The notes below the pieces were generated by a model that made no database searches, was not told the origin of the DNA, and was given only the letters and a program-made list of their open reading frames with translations. A stretch of DNA of 64,000 nucleotides. Source: Sinorhizobium sp. A49. GTDB lineage: Bacteria; Pseudomonadota; Alphaproteobacteria; Rhizobiales; Rhizobiaceae. Shown here piece by piece: positions 42,778 to 52,296 of the stretch (position 1 is its first letter; each line of letters starts with the position of its first letter). The position numbers were made by a program, and so were the translations under genes. The stretch covers positions 62,001 through 126,000 of the forward strand of contig NZ_MUNW01000063.1 in NCBI RefSeq assembly GCF_002002725.1, in the 5' to 3' direction.

Positions 42778-43671
42778 ATGATCTCTGCCGACACCCTCTC
42801 CCCAGGCCAACTCGCCGCCCTGCTCGCCTTCCATGCGGATGCGGGCGTCGAGTGGTTGATGGAGGAAGAGCCTGTCGATCGCTTCGCCGAGTTCGAAGCG
42901 ATGAAGGCGGCGCGATCCGATTCGCGCCAGCAGGCCGACTTGCGCCAGCAGGCGAGCGCAAGCCAGCCGGCAGCCCGCACCGAGGCGTCGACAACGCCAC
43001 GACAGCAGGCAAGCCCCCAGACCCGCGCGCCGGCGCCTGCCGTCAACGCCCCGGCTGTCGCCATCCCAGACGCCCAGGCCGTCAAGGAAGCACAGTTTGC
43101 AGCCGAATCGGCGCGCTCGCTTGCCGAACTGCGCGTCGCCATGGAAGGCTTCGTCGGCTGCAATCTAAGAAACAGCGCCCGCAATCTCGTCTTCGCCGAA
43201 GGCGACCCTTCAAACGGCGTCATGATCGTCGGCCCCATGCCCTATGCGGATGACGATCGCGACGGCCAGCCTTTCTCGGGTCGGCTCGGCGACATGCTCA
43301 ACCGCATGCTCGCCGGCATTGGATTGTCGCGCGAAAGCGTTCTGCTCAGCAATGTCGTGCCTTGGCGCCCGCCGGGCAACCGCGTGCCGACCGCGCGCGA
43401 GGCCGATATCTGCCGCCCCTTCATCGAGCGCCAGATTGCGCTTGCCGAACCCAAGCACCTGTTGCTGCTCGGCAATTTCACGGCGCGTTTCTTCTTCGGC
43501 GGCACCGACACCATCCACCAGTTGCGCGGCGAATGGCGCGACCTGCAAATGGGCGGACACACCGTCCAGACCCTTGCGACCCTGCACCCGCAGGATCTGG
43601 TGTCAGCGCCGATCAACAAGCGCTTCGCCTGGCAGGATATGCTTGCCTTCAAGGCCCGCATCAACGGCTGA
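42778..43671 (+). CDS. Uracil-DNA glycosylase superfamily protein with altered motifs
   Basis: I start at the ATG at 42778. The product has 297 residues: an N-terminal helical and Gln/Ala-rich linker (residues about 40-105) followed by a UDG domain. The domain keeps NVVPWRPPGNRVPTAREADI, LLLLGNFTARFFFGG and TLATLHPQDLV (motif B histidine) of the family 4/5-like alphaproteobacterial proteins. However, motif A, normally GEAPGxxED, reads GPMPYADDDRDGQPFSG here. Only one cysteine occurs where family 4 enzymes have the iron-sulfur pair (EGFVGCNLRNSARN). It could be a divergent glycosylase or a non-catalytic relative. It follows the Hsp70-like gene closely. Confidence 0.83.
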   Translation: MISADTLSPGQLAALLAFHADAGVEWLMEEEPVDRFAEFEAMKAARSDSRQQADLRQQASASQPAARTEASTTPRQQASPQTRAPAPAVNAPAVAIPDAQAVKEAQFAAESARSLAELRVAMEGFVGCNLRNSARNLVFAEGDPSNGVMIVGPMPYADDDRDGQPFSGRLGDMLNRMLAGIGLSRESVLLSNVVPWRPPGNRVPTAREADICRPFIERQIALAEPKHLLLLGNFTARFFFGGTDTIHQLRGEWRDLQMGGHTVQTLATLHPQDLVSAPINKRFAWQDMLAFKARING

Positions 43672-43813
43672 CGGCCGCCTGCCCTTTTCATGAACAAAGC
43701 GTGAAGAAAGCCATGCGGTTTGCGCATATCTGCGCAGCGTTCTAATGCATTGCAAAATCCATGTTGCAGCGCAATATATCGAAACGGGAGGAATGGAATA
43801 AGGAACAAGAACC

Positions 43814-43990
43814 ATGACTGCCCGCTTTCGCCCGATCCACAGCAGCTTTGAGACGCTCCGTCACACGGGCGCAGCTCTGCGGACGCCGTTCAACCGTTTC
43901 GGCACGGCAGCCAACGAGCAGATGACTGCAATCGGCCTTGCCCGGACCACCCGTCCGTCGCAGCTCTTCGCCGACTTCATCCAGCGTTGA
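43814..43990 (+). CDS. Small basic protein, function unknown (58 residues)
   Basis: ATG 43814 to TGA 43990, with AAGGAACAAG upstream. The product begins MTARFRPIHSSFETLRHTGA, ends SQLFADFIQR, and contains no signal or hydrophobic helix. The codon choice looks like the neighbouring genes. It is followed 65 bases later by another tiny ORF with the same kind of ribosome binding site, which suggests a two-gene unit. Rhizobiales carry many such short basic proteins. The protein is not recognised. Confidence 0.55.
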   Translation: MTARFRPIHSSFETLRHTGAALRTPFNRFGTAANEQMTAIGLARTTRPSQLFADFIQR

Positions 43991-44055
43991 TCCCTACGCG
44001 GTGCGCCGAGGCGTGCCGCGCGAGTGAGACGACGCTAAAGACAAGGAACACGATC

Positions 44056-44211
44056 ATGACGAAGCCCATTGCAAGCCTCAAGGTCCTGTTCGATTCGATC
44101 GCCGATATCGGCACTGCCGTTCGTGCCTCGCGCGAATTTACCGCGCTGAGCACGACCAAGGACGCCCGCCGCGCCCATCGCTCGGCAATCAGCCCGCTGC
44201 TGCCGAACTGA
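44056..44211 (+). CDS. Small basic protein, function unknown (51 residues)
   Basis: ATG 44056 to TGA 44211, with AAGGAACACG upstream, nearly identical to the site of the preceding tiny gene. The product starts MTKPIASLKVLFDSIADIGT and has a basic middle (KDARRAHRSA). No signal or helix is seen. A distant resemblance to the preceding small protein (a short T/A/R-rich middle) is suggestive, not firm. It lies 212 bases before the MFS gene. Confidence 0.5.
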   Translation: MTKPIASLKVLFDSIADIGTAVRASREFTALSTTKDARRAHRSAISPLLPN

Positions 44212-44422
44212 TAGCGCCCGGGGACGGACCGTTACCGTCTTTTTGCTATCGGCTGTCGCAATCGACAGCGCCTTGAAAACTGGATAGAGCCACACTCGTT
44301 TCGAGTTCGAAGCGATCGGTCTATCCGGCATTTCCGCCAGACTGCCCTCGCTCCGCATCGCGCCTTCGTTGCCAGCCACTCGGTTGGTCAACTCGGCGCG
44401 TATTTGTTTTTCAGGAGCGCCG

Positions 44423-45715
44423 ATGCTGGCCAGTCTCGCTTCCGTCCTCAGCCTGATGCTGTCCACCCTGTTGATGATGGTGGCCTTCGGCCTCCAGAGC
44501 TACGTGATCCCGGTTCGCTCCGTCGCCGAAAACTGGTCGACGCTCACAGTCTCCGTCATTGCCACGGGCTACACCGTCGGCTTCACGCTCTCCTGCATCA
44601 TCACGCCGAAATTCGTGTTGCGCGTCGGCCATGTCCGCGTCTTTACCGCGCTGATCACCCTGCTTTCGATCGCCATCCTGCTCTGCGGGCTCATCGTCGA
44701 CTGGCGCTTGTGGATCGCCTTTCGCGCCATATCCGGCTTCGCCATTTCCGGAAGCTACCTCGTCATCGAAAGCTGGCTCAACGAAAGGGTGACCAACGAG
44801 AACCGCGGCATGCTGTTTTCGCTCTACCTGATCACCACGATGGTCGGCACGATCGGCGGGCAATACATGGTGCCGCTCGGAGACCCAACCAACACGTCGC
44901 TCTTCATCCTCTGCGGCGTGCTGTTCTCATTGGCGCTGCTGCCGACGGCGCTCTCCTCCTCGCCGATGCCGGCACCGCCGGCGCAGGCGCGGTTCGACAT
45001 TCCCGGACTGTTTCGACGCTCGCCCGTGGCCGTGGTCGGCGGTTTTCTCGCCGGCGCGCTTTCGGGCGCCTGGCTCAACCTCGGCGGCGTGTTCACGCAG
45101 AAGATCGGTCTGTCGACGGGCGAAGGCGCGACGTTGCTCGCCTCGCTCCTGACCGGCAGTGCAATTTCGCAGATCCCGATCGGCCGCGCTTCGGACCGCA
45201 TTGACCGGCGCATCGTCATGGTCGGTTGCGGCATTGTCGGCGTGATCTCCTGCCTGGTGATGTCCGCGTCCATCGGCAGCAGCCCGACGGTGCTCTATGT
45301 GATTGCCGCCTTCGTCGGCTCGGTGCTGTTTCCGATCTATGCCCTGAACGTTGCCCATGCCAACGACCTCGCCAAGCCCGACGAATATGTCGAGATCTCT
45401 TCGGGCCTGATGATCACCTACGGTCTCGGCACCATTTCCGGGCCGCTGATGGTCGGCCCCGTCATGGACCGGTTCGGGCCGGCCGCGCTGTTCGTCGTGC
45501 TTGCCGTCTACTTCGCGCTTTATGGCGGTTATGCCGCCTGGCGTATCCTGCAGCGGAGCCAGCACGAAGGTCTCGTTTCCAAGACGGACTTCCAGGCAAC
45601 GACTGTCTTGCCGACGCCCGGGCCCGACGTTACCAGCCCGACCGCGCAGCAGGCGTTGCAGGACGACCTGATCGAGGACGACACGGTTCCCGCCTGGGAA
45701 CGCCAGCCGGAATAG
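44423..45715 (+). CDS. MFS transporter (YcaD-like)
   Basis: I start at the ATG at 44423, which has AGGAG upstream. The product has 430 residues and 12 predicted helices. The conserved loop between helices 2 and 3 reads GYTVGFTLSCIITPKFVLRV then GHVRVF, the YcaD/MFS_4-like pattern. The end of helix 4 has AISGFAISGSYLVIESWLNE with the following RGMLFSLYLI, as in YcaD. The C-terminus is hydrophilic (DDLIEDDTVPAWERQPE). The substrate is unknown. It converges with an EamA transporter gene with only 27 bases between them. Confidence 0.88.
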   Translation: MLASLASVLSLMLSTLLMMVAFGLQSYVIPVRSVAENWSTLTVSVIATGYTVGFTLSCIITPKFVLRVGHVRVFTALITLLSIAILLCGLIVDWRLWIAFRAISGFAISGSYLVIESWLNERVTNENRGMLFSLYLITTMVGTIGGQYMVPLGDPTNTSLFILCGVLFSLALLPTALSSSPMPAPPAQARFDIPGLFRRSPVAVVGGFLAGALSGAWLNLGGVFTQKIGLSTGEGATLLASLLTGSAISQIPIGRASDRIDRRIVMVGCGIVGVISCLVMSASIGSSPTVLYVIAAFVGSVLFPIYALNVAHANDLAKPDEYVEISSGLMITYGLGTISGPLMVGPVMDRFGPAALFVVLAVYFALYGGYAAWRILQRSQHEGLVSKTDFQATTVLPTPGPDVTSPTAQQALQDDLIEDDTVPAWERQPE

Positions 45716-45742
45716 CAATGTCAGCCTCATCAGGAACGAGTG

Positions 45743-46681
45743 TCAGCCCTGCGGCGTGACGTGCTTGCGCGCGCCCCTGCGTTCCAACCCAAGCCGGTGT
45801 TCGCGAAAGATGATGAAGATACCGGCGCCGACAACGATGGCAGTGCCGATCAGCATTGTGCGTGTCGGGATGTCTTCGAACAGAAAATAGCCAATGATCA
45901 GGCCGAGTACGATCGAAGTATATTCGAACGGCGCGATGGTCGACATGTCCGCGTGGCGGTAGCTTTCGGTCAAAAGAATCTGCGCGACGCCACCGCAAAA
46001 GCCGGCGACCATCAGCAGCAGAAAAGCCTCTTGCGAAATACTCGGCCAGCCGAACGGCAGGGTGGCCAGCGAAAAGACCGAGGCCGACAGCGAGAAGTAG
46101 AGCACGATCGTATGCGTGCGTTCGGCCTTCACCAATTTTCGCACCAGCACCATCGCGATGGCGCCGAGGGCCGCCGAAACCAAGACCGCCGCCGCCCCGA
46201 GCGCCTCGGACGAACCGAGACCACCTTCGCGAAACAGCGTCAGCCGCGGCCAGGTGATGATCATGACGCCGACCAGGCCGATCACGACAGCGGACCAGCG
46301 ATAGAGCCGAACGGTCTCGCCGAGAAAGATCGCGGCAAAGGCGACCGCGATCAGCGGCATCGCGTAACCGATGGCGATGGCTTCCGGCAGCGGCAAATGC
46401 ACCAGACCATAGAAGCCGAAGCTCATCGCCAGGATGCCCACGAAGCCACGCGCGATATGGCCACCGAGGTCCCTTGTCTTGAAAGCATCGCGCAATTTTC
46501 CGCGAAAAGCGAGATAGCCGAGGATCGGCACCATGGCGAAGGCGGACCGGTAGAAAGTGATCTGACCGGTGGCAATCTCGGTTCCCGCCGCCTTGATCAA
46601 GGTCGACATGCAAACGAAAATGACGACTGAAAGGACCTTGAGCAGGATCCCCTTCATCGGGTTTTCGACTTCGGCATCCAT
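45743..46681 (-). CDS. EamA-family (DMT) transporter
   Basis: The start at 46681 (MDAEVENPMKGILLKVLSVV) is chosen because the open frame above it is not helix-like; no clear ribosome binding site supports either. The product has 312 residues with ten helices and the two EamA repeats: ITFYRSAFAMVPILGYLAFR and LVHLPLPEAIAIGYAMPLIA, then a second repeat starting about residue 150 (ALGAAAVLVSAALGAIAMVL) and ending in FLFEDIPTRTMLIGTAIVVG. This is the RhaT/S-adenosylmethionine-type DMT fold. The substrate is unknown. It is divergent from pepN. Confidence 0.85.
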   Translation of the reverse strand: MDAEVENPMKGILLKVLSVVIFVCMSTLIKAAGTEIATGQITFYRSAFAMVPILGYLAFRGKLRDAFKTRDLGGHIARGFVGILAMSFGFYGLVHLPLPEAIAIGYAMPLIAVAFAAIFLGETVRLYRWSAVVIGLVGVMIITWPRLTLFREGGLGSSEALGAAAVLVSAALGAIAMVLVRKLVKAERTHTIVLYFSLSASVFSLATLPFGWPSISQEAFLLLMVAGFCGGVAQILLTESYRHADMSTIAPFEYTSIVLGLIIGYFLFEDIPTRTMLIGTAIVVGAGIFIIFREHRLGLERRGARKHVTPQG

Positions 46682-47102
46682 GGAAAACGCTTTTCGAGCC
46701 TGAGCGGACAAGGACCGCAGCGGCGACAGTTTGGGAGATTTGGGTGAGAAACTCACCGGAGAACCATGTCACTCTAGCCGCGCCGGCCGCGAAAGTCGGA
46801 TCAAACTTCTTGATGACTTGTGTTTTTTCTTGATGAATTCGCAGCCGTGGCGTCAGCCGCAAAGATTTCTTTAGCGAGGCCGAAAAAAACCTTTCCGGTT
46901 TATTTCTTGTTAGTGCCACTTCGATACACGTCAAAGCGATAAGGGAGCGGGAAGAATACCGGACACCATGTCTTTTCTGCCGGAAGTGCGGTCGCCGGCA
47001 TCACAATCGTGTGGCATATCCGGCTTTTCGCCCTTTGGCCTTTTCACCATCACAAGCGCCCTCTACAAATCCACCAGTAGCAAGGCGCGAGCGGGACTGA
47101 CC
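46682..47102. other. Divergent spacer upstream of pepN
   Basis: This 421-base region is AT-richer than the flanks from about 46800 to 46920. It carries a direct repeat TTCTTGATGA at 46807-46816 and 46827-46836, 20 bases apart. It probably includes the pepN promoter. No gene is recognised. Confidence 0.45.
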
Positions 47103-49751
47103 ATGCGGACAAATACTGGCCAGATCATTCATCTGGAAGACTACCGGCCGACCGACTTCGTTCTTGAAAGAGTGGATCTGACCTTCGAGCTCGACCCGAA
47201 GGAAACCAAGGTCGAAGCGCGGTTGATCCTGCACAGGCGGGAAGGCGTGGACGCATCGGCTCCCCTGGTTCTCGACGGCGACGAACTGGTCATGACCGGC
47301 CTGCTGCTCGACCAGGAAGAGCTTGCAGCCTCGCTCTACGACGTGACCGACGACACGCTGACGATCCGCGGACTGCCCGAGGCCGCCCCGTTCGAAGTCA
47401 CCATCACCACGATGCTCTCGCCCGAGACCAACACCAAGCTGATGGGTCTTTACCGCACCAACAGCGTCTATTGCACGCAGTGCGAGGCGGAAGGCTTCCG
47501 CCGCATCACCTATTTCCCCGATCGTCCCGATGTTCTTGCCGTCTATACGGTCAACATCATCGCCGACAAGAAATCCGCTCCGCTGCTGCTCTCCAACGGC
47601 AACTATCTCGGCGGCGCCGACATGGGCGACGGCCGGCATTTCGCCGCCTGGTTCGATCCGCATCCGAAGCCGAGCTATCTCTTCGCGCTGGTCGCAGGCG
47701 ATCTGGGTGTGGTGGAAGACACCTTCACCACCCTGTCCGGCCGTGAGGTCGCTTTGAAGATCTACGTCGAGCACGGCAAGGAGCCGCGCGCATCCTACGC
47801 CATGGACGCGCTGAAGCGCTCGATGAAGTGGGACGAAGAAGTCTTTGGCCGCGAATACGATCTGGATATTTTCATGATCGTCGCCGTCTCCGACTTCAAC
47901 ATGGGCGCCATGGAGAACAAGGGGCTCAACGTCTTCAACGACAAATATGTGCTGGCCGACCCGGAAACGGCGACGGACGCAGACTACGCCAATATCGAAG
48001 CGATCATCGCGCACGAGTACTTCCACAACTGGACCGGCAACCGCATCACCTGCCGTGACTGGTTCCAGCTCTGCCTCAAGGAAGGCCTGACGGTTTACCG
48101 CGACCACGAGTTTTCCGCCGACATGCGCTCGCGCGCTGTCAAGCGCATCGCCGAGGTCAGGCACCTGAAATCGGAACAGTTCCCGGAGGATGCCGGCCCC
48201 CTCGCCCATCCGGTCCGGCCGACGAAGTACCGCGAAATCAACAACTTCTACACGACCACGGTCTATGAGAAGGGCTCCGAGGTCACCCGGATGATCGCCA
48301 CCCTTCTGGGCCGCGACCTGTTCAAGAAGGGCATGGATCTCTACTTCGAGCGCCACGACGGCCAGGCTGTGACGATCGAGGATTTTGTCGCGTGCTTCGC
48401 TGAAGTCAGTGGCCGCGATCTCGGCCAGTTTTCGCTCTGGTACCATCAGGCCGGAACACCGCTGGTGACAGCCTCCGGCGTATACGACGCGGCAAAACAG
48501 ACCTTCACGCTATCGCTGGAGCAGACCATTCCGGCGACGCCGGGGCAAAGCGCCAAGGAGCCGATGCACATTCCGTTGCGCATGGGCCTGCTGCTCGACA
48601 ACGGCGCGGAAGCCGATCTTTCAAGCGTGTCGGGCGCCGATATCACCGGCGACGTGCTCCATCTCACCGAGCGCAAGCAGACTGTGGTGTTCTCCGGCGT
48701 CACCTCGCGCCCGGTTCCATCGTTCAACCGCAGCTTTTCTGCTCCGATCAACCTGCATATCGAGCAGTCCGACGACGATCTGGCGCTGATCGCCCGGCAC
48801 GAGAGCGATCTCTTCGCCCGCTGGCAGGCCCTCAACGCTATTGCGCTCGCCAATCTGGTATCAGCGACGGCCGACGTACGTGCTGGCAAATCGGTCACGG
48901 TCGAAAGAGCCCTCATCGATGGCCTTATCGCCGCGGCCGCCGACGACAGGCTGGAGCCGGCATTCCGGTCGCAGGCCCTGTCGCTGCCGAGCGAAGCCGA
49001 CATCGCCCGCGAGATCGGCGCCGACAACGATCCAGACGCCATCCATGCCGCCCGCCAGCAGGTCCTCAAGGCGATCGCCGTTGCCGGACGCGAGACCTTC
49101 CACCGGCTTGCGGACGAAATGGCGTCGAAGGCTGCCTTCAGCCCCGAAGCGGAAAGTGCGGGACGTCGGGCCCTGCGCAACGCCGCCCTCACCTATCTCG
49201 TCCATGGCGAGGACAATCCGGCGCGGGCGGCCGAAGCCTTCGCAGCTGCCGACAATATGACCGACCTCAGCCACGCGCTGGCGCTGCTCGCGCACCGGTT
49301 CCCGGGCTCAGCCGAGACGGCGCAAGCGCTGGCGACGTTCCGCAAGCGGTTTGCCGACAACGCGCTTGTTATCGACAAGTGGTTTGCGGTTCAGGCGACG
49401 ATCCCCGGCGCCGGCACGCTCGATCGCATCAAGACCCTGATGACGGAGCCGCTTTTCAACGGCAACAATCCGAACCGCGTGCGGTCGCTGATCGGCAGCT
49501 ACGCCTTCGCCAACCCGACGGGCTTCAACCGCGCCGACGGGGAAGGCTACCGTTTCCTTGCCAAGCAGATCCTCGACATCGATCCGCGCAATCCGCAGCT
49601 CGCGGCCCGCATTCTGACGTCGATGCGCTCCTGGCGCTCGCTCGAAGATGTGCGCGCCGGTCACGCCCGCAATGCGTTGAAGGAAGTTGCAGGCGCGACC
49701 AAGCTTTCAGCCGATGTCAGCGACATCGTCGAGCGCATGCTCAAGGCCTGA
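47103..49751 (+). CDS. pepN: Aminopeptidase N
   Basis: The start is ATG 47103; the open frame runs 135 bases further upstream without family-like sequence. The product has 882 residues, typical of the alphaproteobacterial PepN. The exopeptidase motif is GAMENKGLNVFNDKYVL. The zinc-binding HEXXH is in AHEYFHNWTGNRITCRDW, with the third ligand glutamate in CLKEGLTVYRDHEF. It removes N-terminal residues from peptides in the cytoplasm, a housekeeping proteolysis role. A ribosome binding site (GCGGGACTGACC) precedes the start. A strong intrinsic terminator follows the stop. Confidence 0.97.
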   Translation: MRTNTGQIIHLEDYRPTDFVLERVDLTFELDPKETKVEARLILHRREGVDASAPLVLDGDELVMTGLLLDQEELAASLYDVTDDTLTIRGLPEAAPFEVTITTMLSPETNTKLMGLYRTNSVYCTQCEAEGFRRITYFPDRPDVLAVYTVNIIADKKSAPLLLSNGNYLGGADMGDGRHFAAWFDPHPKPSYLFALVAGDLGVVEDTFTTLSGREVALKIYVEHGKEPRASYAMDALKRSMKWDEEVFGREYDLDIFMIVAVSDFNMGAMENKGLNVFNDKYVLADPETATDADYANIEAIIAHEYFHNWTGNRITCRDWFQLCLKEGLTVYRDHEFSADMRSRAVKRIAEVRHLKSEQFPEDAGPLAHPVRPTKYREINNFYTTTVYEKGSEVTRMIATLLGRDLFKKGMDLYFERHDGQAVTIEDFVACFAEVSGRDLGQFSLWYHQAGTPLVTASGVYDAAKQTFTLSLEQTIPATPGQSAKEPMHIPLRMGLLLDNGAEADLSSVSGADITGDVLHLTERKQTVVFSGVTSRPVPSFNRSFSAPINLHIEQSDDDLALIARHESDLFARWQALNAIALANLVSATADVRAGKSVTVERALIDGLIAAAADDRLEPAFRSQALSLPSEADIAREIGADNDPDAIHAARQQVLKAIAVAGRETFHRLADEMASKAAFSPEAESAGRRALRNAALTYLVHGEDNPARAAEAFAAADNMTDLSHALALLAHRFPGSAETAQALATFRKRFADNALVIDKWFAVQATIPGAGTLDRIKTLMTEPLFNGNNPNRVRSLIGSYAFANPTGFNRADGEGYRFLAKQILDIDPRNPQLAARILTSMRSWRSLEDVRAGHARNALKEVAGATKLSADVSDIVERMLKA

Positions 49752-49781
49752 GAAGCCTGGGAAAATCAGGCGTTATCAAGG

Positions 49782-49816
49782 GGCCGGGTCGCTTGCGCGA
49801 CCCGGCCTATTATTTT
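49782..49816 (+). terminator. Intrinsic terminator of pepN
   Basis: GGCCGGGTCGC (49782-49792) pairs with GCGACCCGGCC (49797-49807), an 11-base-pair GC-rich stem with a 4-base loop, followed by TATTATTTT. Confidence 0.9.
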
Positions 49817-49935
49817 CCAACGATAAGAAATGGTTAAGAAATCTTTACCCTTTCCTCTGGACAAGGCGAATCGCCCTATGATTCATTGAGTCAGATTCGG
49901 GCGAGCGGCGCGGCGAATCATCAGAGGGTTACACA

Positions 49936-52296
49936 TTGGGTAAGATGGCGGACGCGCGACCAGCGAGCGCAGCCGACGGGCGGTTGCGACTCAGGTTTCC
50001 AGGCTTTGCCGGCCTGGAAAGCGAGTTCATCTCGCAGGCGAAAATTTTCGCCGAGCCGACGTCGCAGCGTCTGGCGAGTGCTGAGCCTATTCTCAAGCGT
50101 TCCATCCCCATCCTCATCATCGCATTCCTGATTATCGTCGCCGTTTCGCGCATGTCCGGCATCATGGACGAGCACAGCCGGATGGAGGACAGCTCGCGCC
50201 AGACCGTCGGGCTTGCCGCTGCAACGGCTGTCGCGGCGTTTCAGGCGGACGGCATGACGCTGTTCGACGAGGGCCGCCGTTGGGACGCTGAACAGCGACT
50301 GACCCAATACTTGCCCACCGCAATGCTCGATCCGGGCATGTTCCTTTTGACCGTGCGCAAGGATGGCCGGATCTTCGCCAGCACGCCGGATGGCGTGCCG
50401 CTGATCGGCCGGACGCTTGCCTCGGTGGCACCTGATATCGCCACGCTGCAATATTACGGCGAACATTCCAGCGTCATGAAGACGACGATCGACGGCATCG
50501 ACCATATCGTCGCCTTGGCGCAGTTGCCGGAAGCGGCCGGCGTCATCCTGGCGGCAACGCCGGTGACGCAACTGGAAACGGCGTGGCGCGACGAGGTATC
50601 GCTCAATGTAACACTGTTTGCCGGCATCTCGGCGATCCTGCTCGTCGTGCTTTACGCCTATTACATCCAGGCCAAACGGGCCCGCGACGCCGACTCGGTG
50701 TTTGTCGAATCGAACCTGCGGGTGGAGACTGCGCTGTCGCGCGGCCGCTGCGGGCTCTGGGACTTCGACCTTGCCAACCGACGGCTGTTCTGGTCGCGAT
50801 CGATGTATGAAATGCTGGGCATGCCCGGCGAAAGCAGCGTGCTTTCCTTCGGCGATGCCGCACGGCTGATGCATCCCGACGACCGCGGCATCTACGGCGT
50901 TGCCCGCACGATCGCCCGCGGCGATGCGCGCCAGATCGACCAGGTGTTCCGCATGCGCCACGCGGACGGCCACTATGTGTGGCTGCGCGCCCGCGCCGAG
51001 ATCATTCGAACCGTGTCCGGCCGCGCCCATCTCATCGGCATTGCCATGGATGTCACCGAACAGCATCGGCTGGCGCAGCGCTATGCGGAAGCCGACCAGC
51101 GCCTGGCCGATGCCATCGAATGCACGTCCGAGGCCTTCGTTCTCTGGGACAAGCAGGACCGGCTGGTCATGTGCAACACGCACTACCAGGAAGCCTACAA
51201 GCTGCCGGATCACGTGCTGGTGCCGGGCACCGAACGCATAGCCGTTCACGCAGCGGCCGCACGGCCCGTGGTGGAGCGCCGCATCGCGGATCCGGACCGC
51301 AGCAACCACTCGCAGACGACCGAAGTGCAGCTTGCCGACGAACGCTGGCTGCAGATCAACGAACGGCGCACCCGCGACGGTGGTCTCGTTTCGGTCGGCA
51401 CCGACATCACGCTTCTGAAGCGCCACCAGGTGCGGTTGCGCGAATCCGAGCGTCGGTTGATGGCGACCATCGGCGATCTCTCGGCTTCGCGCATGACGCT
51501 GGAACGGCAGAAGACCGAACTGTCGATCGCCAACGCCAACTACCAGGCGGAAAAAGAGCGGGCCGAGGCGGCAAACCGCGCCAAGTCGGAATTTCTCGCC
51601 AACATGTCCCATGAGCTGAGGACACCGCTCAACGCCATTCTCGGCTTTTCGGAGATCCTGCAGACCCAGATGTTCGGGCCGCTCGGCTCGGAGAAATACG
51701 ACGAATACTCGCGCGACATCCACGAGAGCGGCAAGCACCTGTTGAACGTGATCAACGACATCCTTGACATGTCGAAGATCGAAGCGGGCCATATGCGCAT
51801 CAGCCGCGAGACGATCGACCTCGCGCCGCTGATCGAGGAGACGATCCGCTTCACCACGATCCCGGCGCAGCAGAAGAACATCCATGTGGTGCAGCATATT
51901 GCTTCGGGCCTGACTGTGGTCGCGGACCGACGGGCGATGAAACAGGTGCTGCTCAATCTGCTGTCGAACGCGGTCAAGTTCACCAACGAAGGCGGGCGCA
52001 TTTCGTTGCGCGCCCGCAAGGTCACCGGTGCGGTGACGCTGACGATTGCAGACTCCGGCATCGGCATCCCGCGCGACGCGCTACAGAAGATTGGCCAACC
52101 CTTCGAGCAGGTGCAAAGCCAGTATGCCAAGAGCAAGGGCGGCTCCGGCCTCGGGCTTGCCATCTCCCGCTCGTTGACGCGCCTTCACGGCGGAACGATG
52201 AAGATCCATTCCGCCGAGAACGTCGGCACCATCATTTCTCTGCGCATGCCCGATCGCGACAGCGATCCGCAGCCCTATCCCGAAACCACCGACTGA
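49936..52296 (+). CDS. PAS-domain sensor histidine kinase
   Basis: The product has 786 residues from the TTG at 49936 (AGAGGG 7 bases upstream); an ATG at 49945 is an alternative. Two helices (about 52-72 and 222-245) flank a periplasmic sensor domain. Two PAS-like domains follow: LWDFDLANRRLFWSRSMYEM with a PAC end in GIAMDVTEQHR, and AIECTSEAFVLWDKQDRLVM. A coiled-coil leads to HisKA with the phospho-acceptor histidine in NMSHELRTPLNAILGFSEIL. HATPase motifs are NLLSNAVKFT, DSGIGIP and GGSGLGLAIS. No receiver is fused and no response regulator adjoins it. It resembles the PleC/PdhS group, inferred. It overlaps glnE tail to tail by 22 bases. Confidence 0.93.
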   Translation: MGKMADARPASAADGRLRLRFPGFAGLESEFISQAKIFAEPTSQRLASAEPILKRSIPILIIAFLIIVAVSRMSGIMDEHSRMEDSSRQTVGLAAATAVAAFQADGMTLFDEGRRWDAEQRLTQYLPTAMLDPGMFLLTVRKDGRIFASTPDGVPLIGRTLASVAPDIATLQYYGEHSSVMKTTIDGIDHIVALAQLPEAAGVILAATPVTQLETAWRDEVSLNVTLFAGISAILLVVLYAYYIQAKRARDADSVFVESNLRVETALSRGRCGLWDFDLANRRLFWSRSMYEMLGMPGESSVLSFGDAARLMHPDDRGIYGVARTIARGDARQIDQVFRMRHADGHYVWLRARAEIIRTVSGRAHLIGIAMDVTEQHRLAQRYAEADQRLADAIECTSEAFVLWDKQDRLVMCNTHYQEAYKLPDHVLVPGTERIAVHAAAARPVVERRIADPDRSNHSQTTEVQLADERWLQINERRTRDGGLVSVGTDITLLKRHQVRLRESERRLMATIGDLSASRMTLERQKTELSIANANYQAEKERAEAANRAKSEFLANMSHELRTPLNAILGFSEILQTQMFGPLGSEKYDEYSRDIHESGKHLLNVINDILDMSKIEAGHMRISRETIDLAPLIEETIRFTTIPAQQKNIHVVQHIASGLTVVADRRAMKQVLLNLLSNAVKFTNEGGRISLRARKVTGAVTLTIADSGIGIPRDALQKIGQPFEQVQSQYAKSKGGSGLGLAISRSLTRLHGGTMKIHSAENVGTIISLRMPDRDSDPQPYPETTD

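Noticed and set aside
47001-48446. Long minus-strand open frame opposite pepN
   Set aside because: The protein is not family-like, while pepN on the other strand carries all zinc and GAMEN motifs. It is an antisense shadow.
49921-51897. Minus-strand open frame of about 658 codons opposite the PAS kinase
   Set aside because: It has no motif of any family and sits opposite a well-supported histidine kinase. High GC keeps the antisense frame free of stops.
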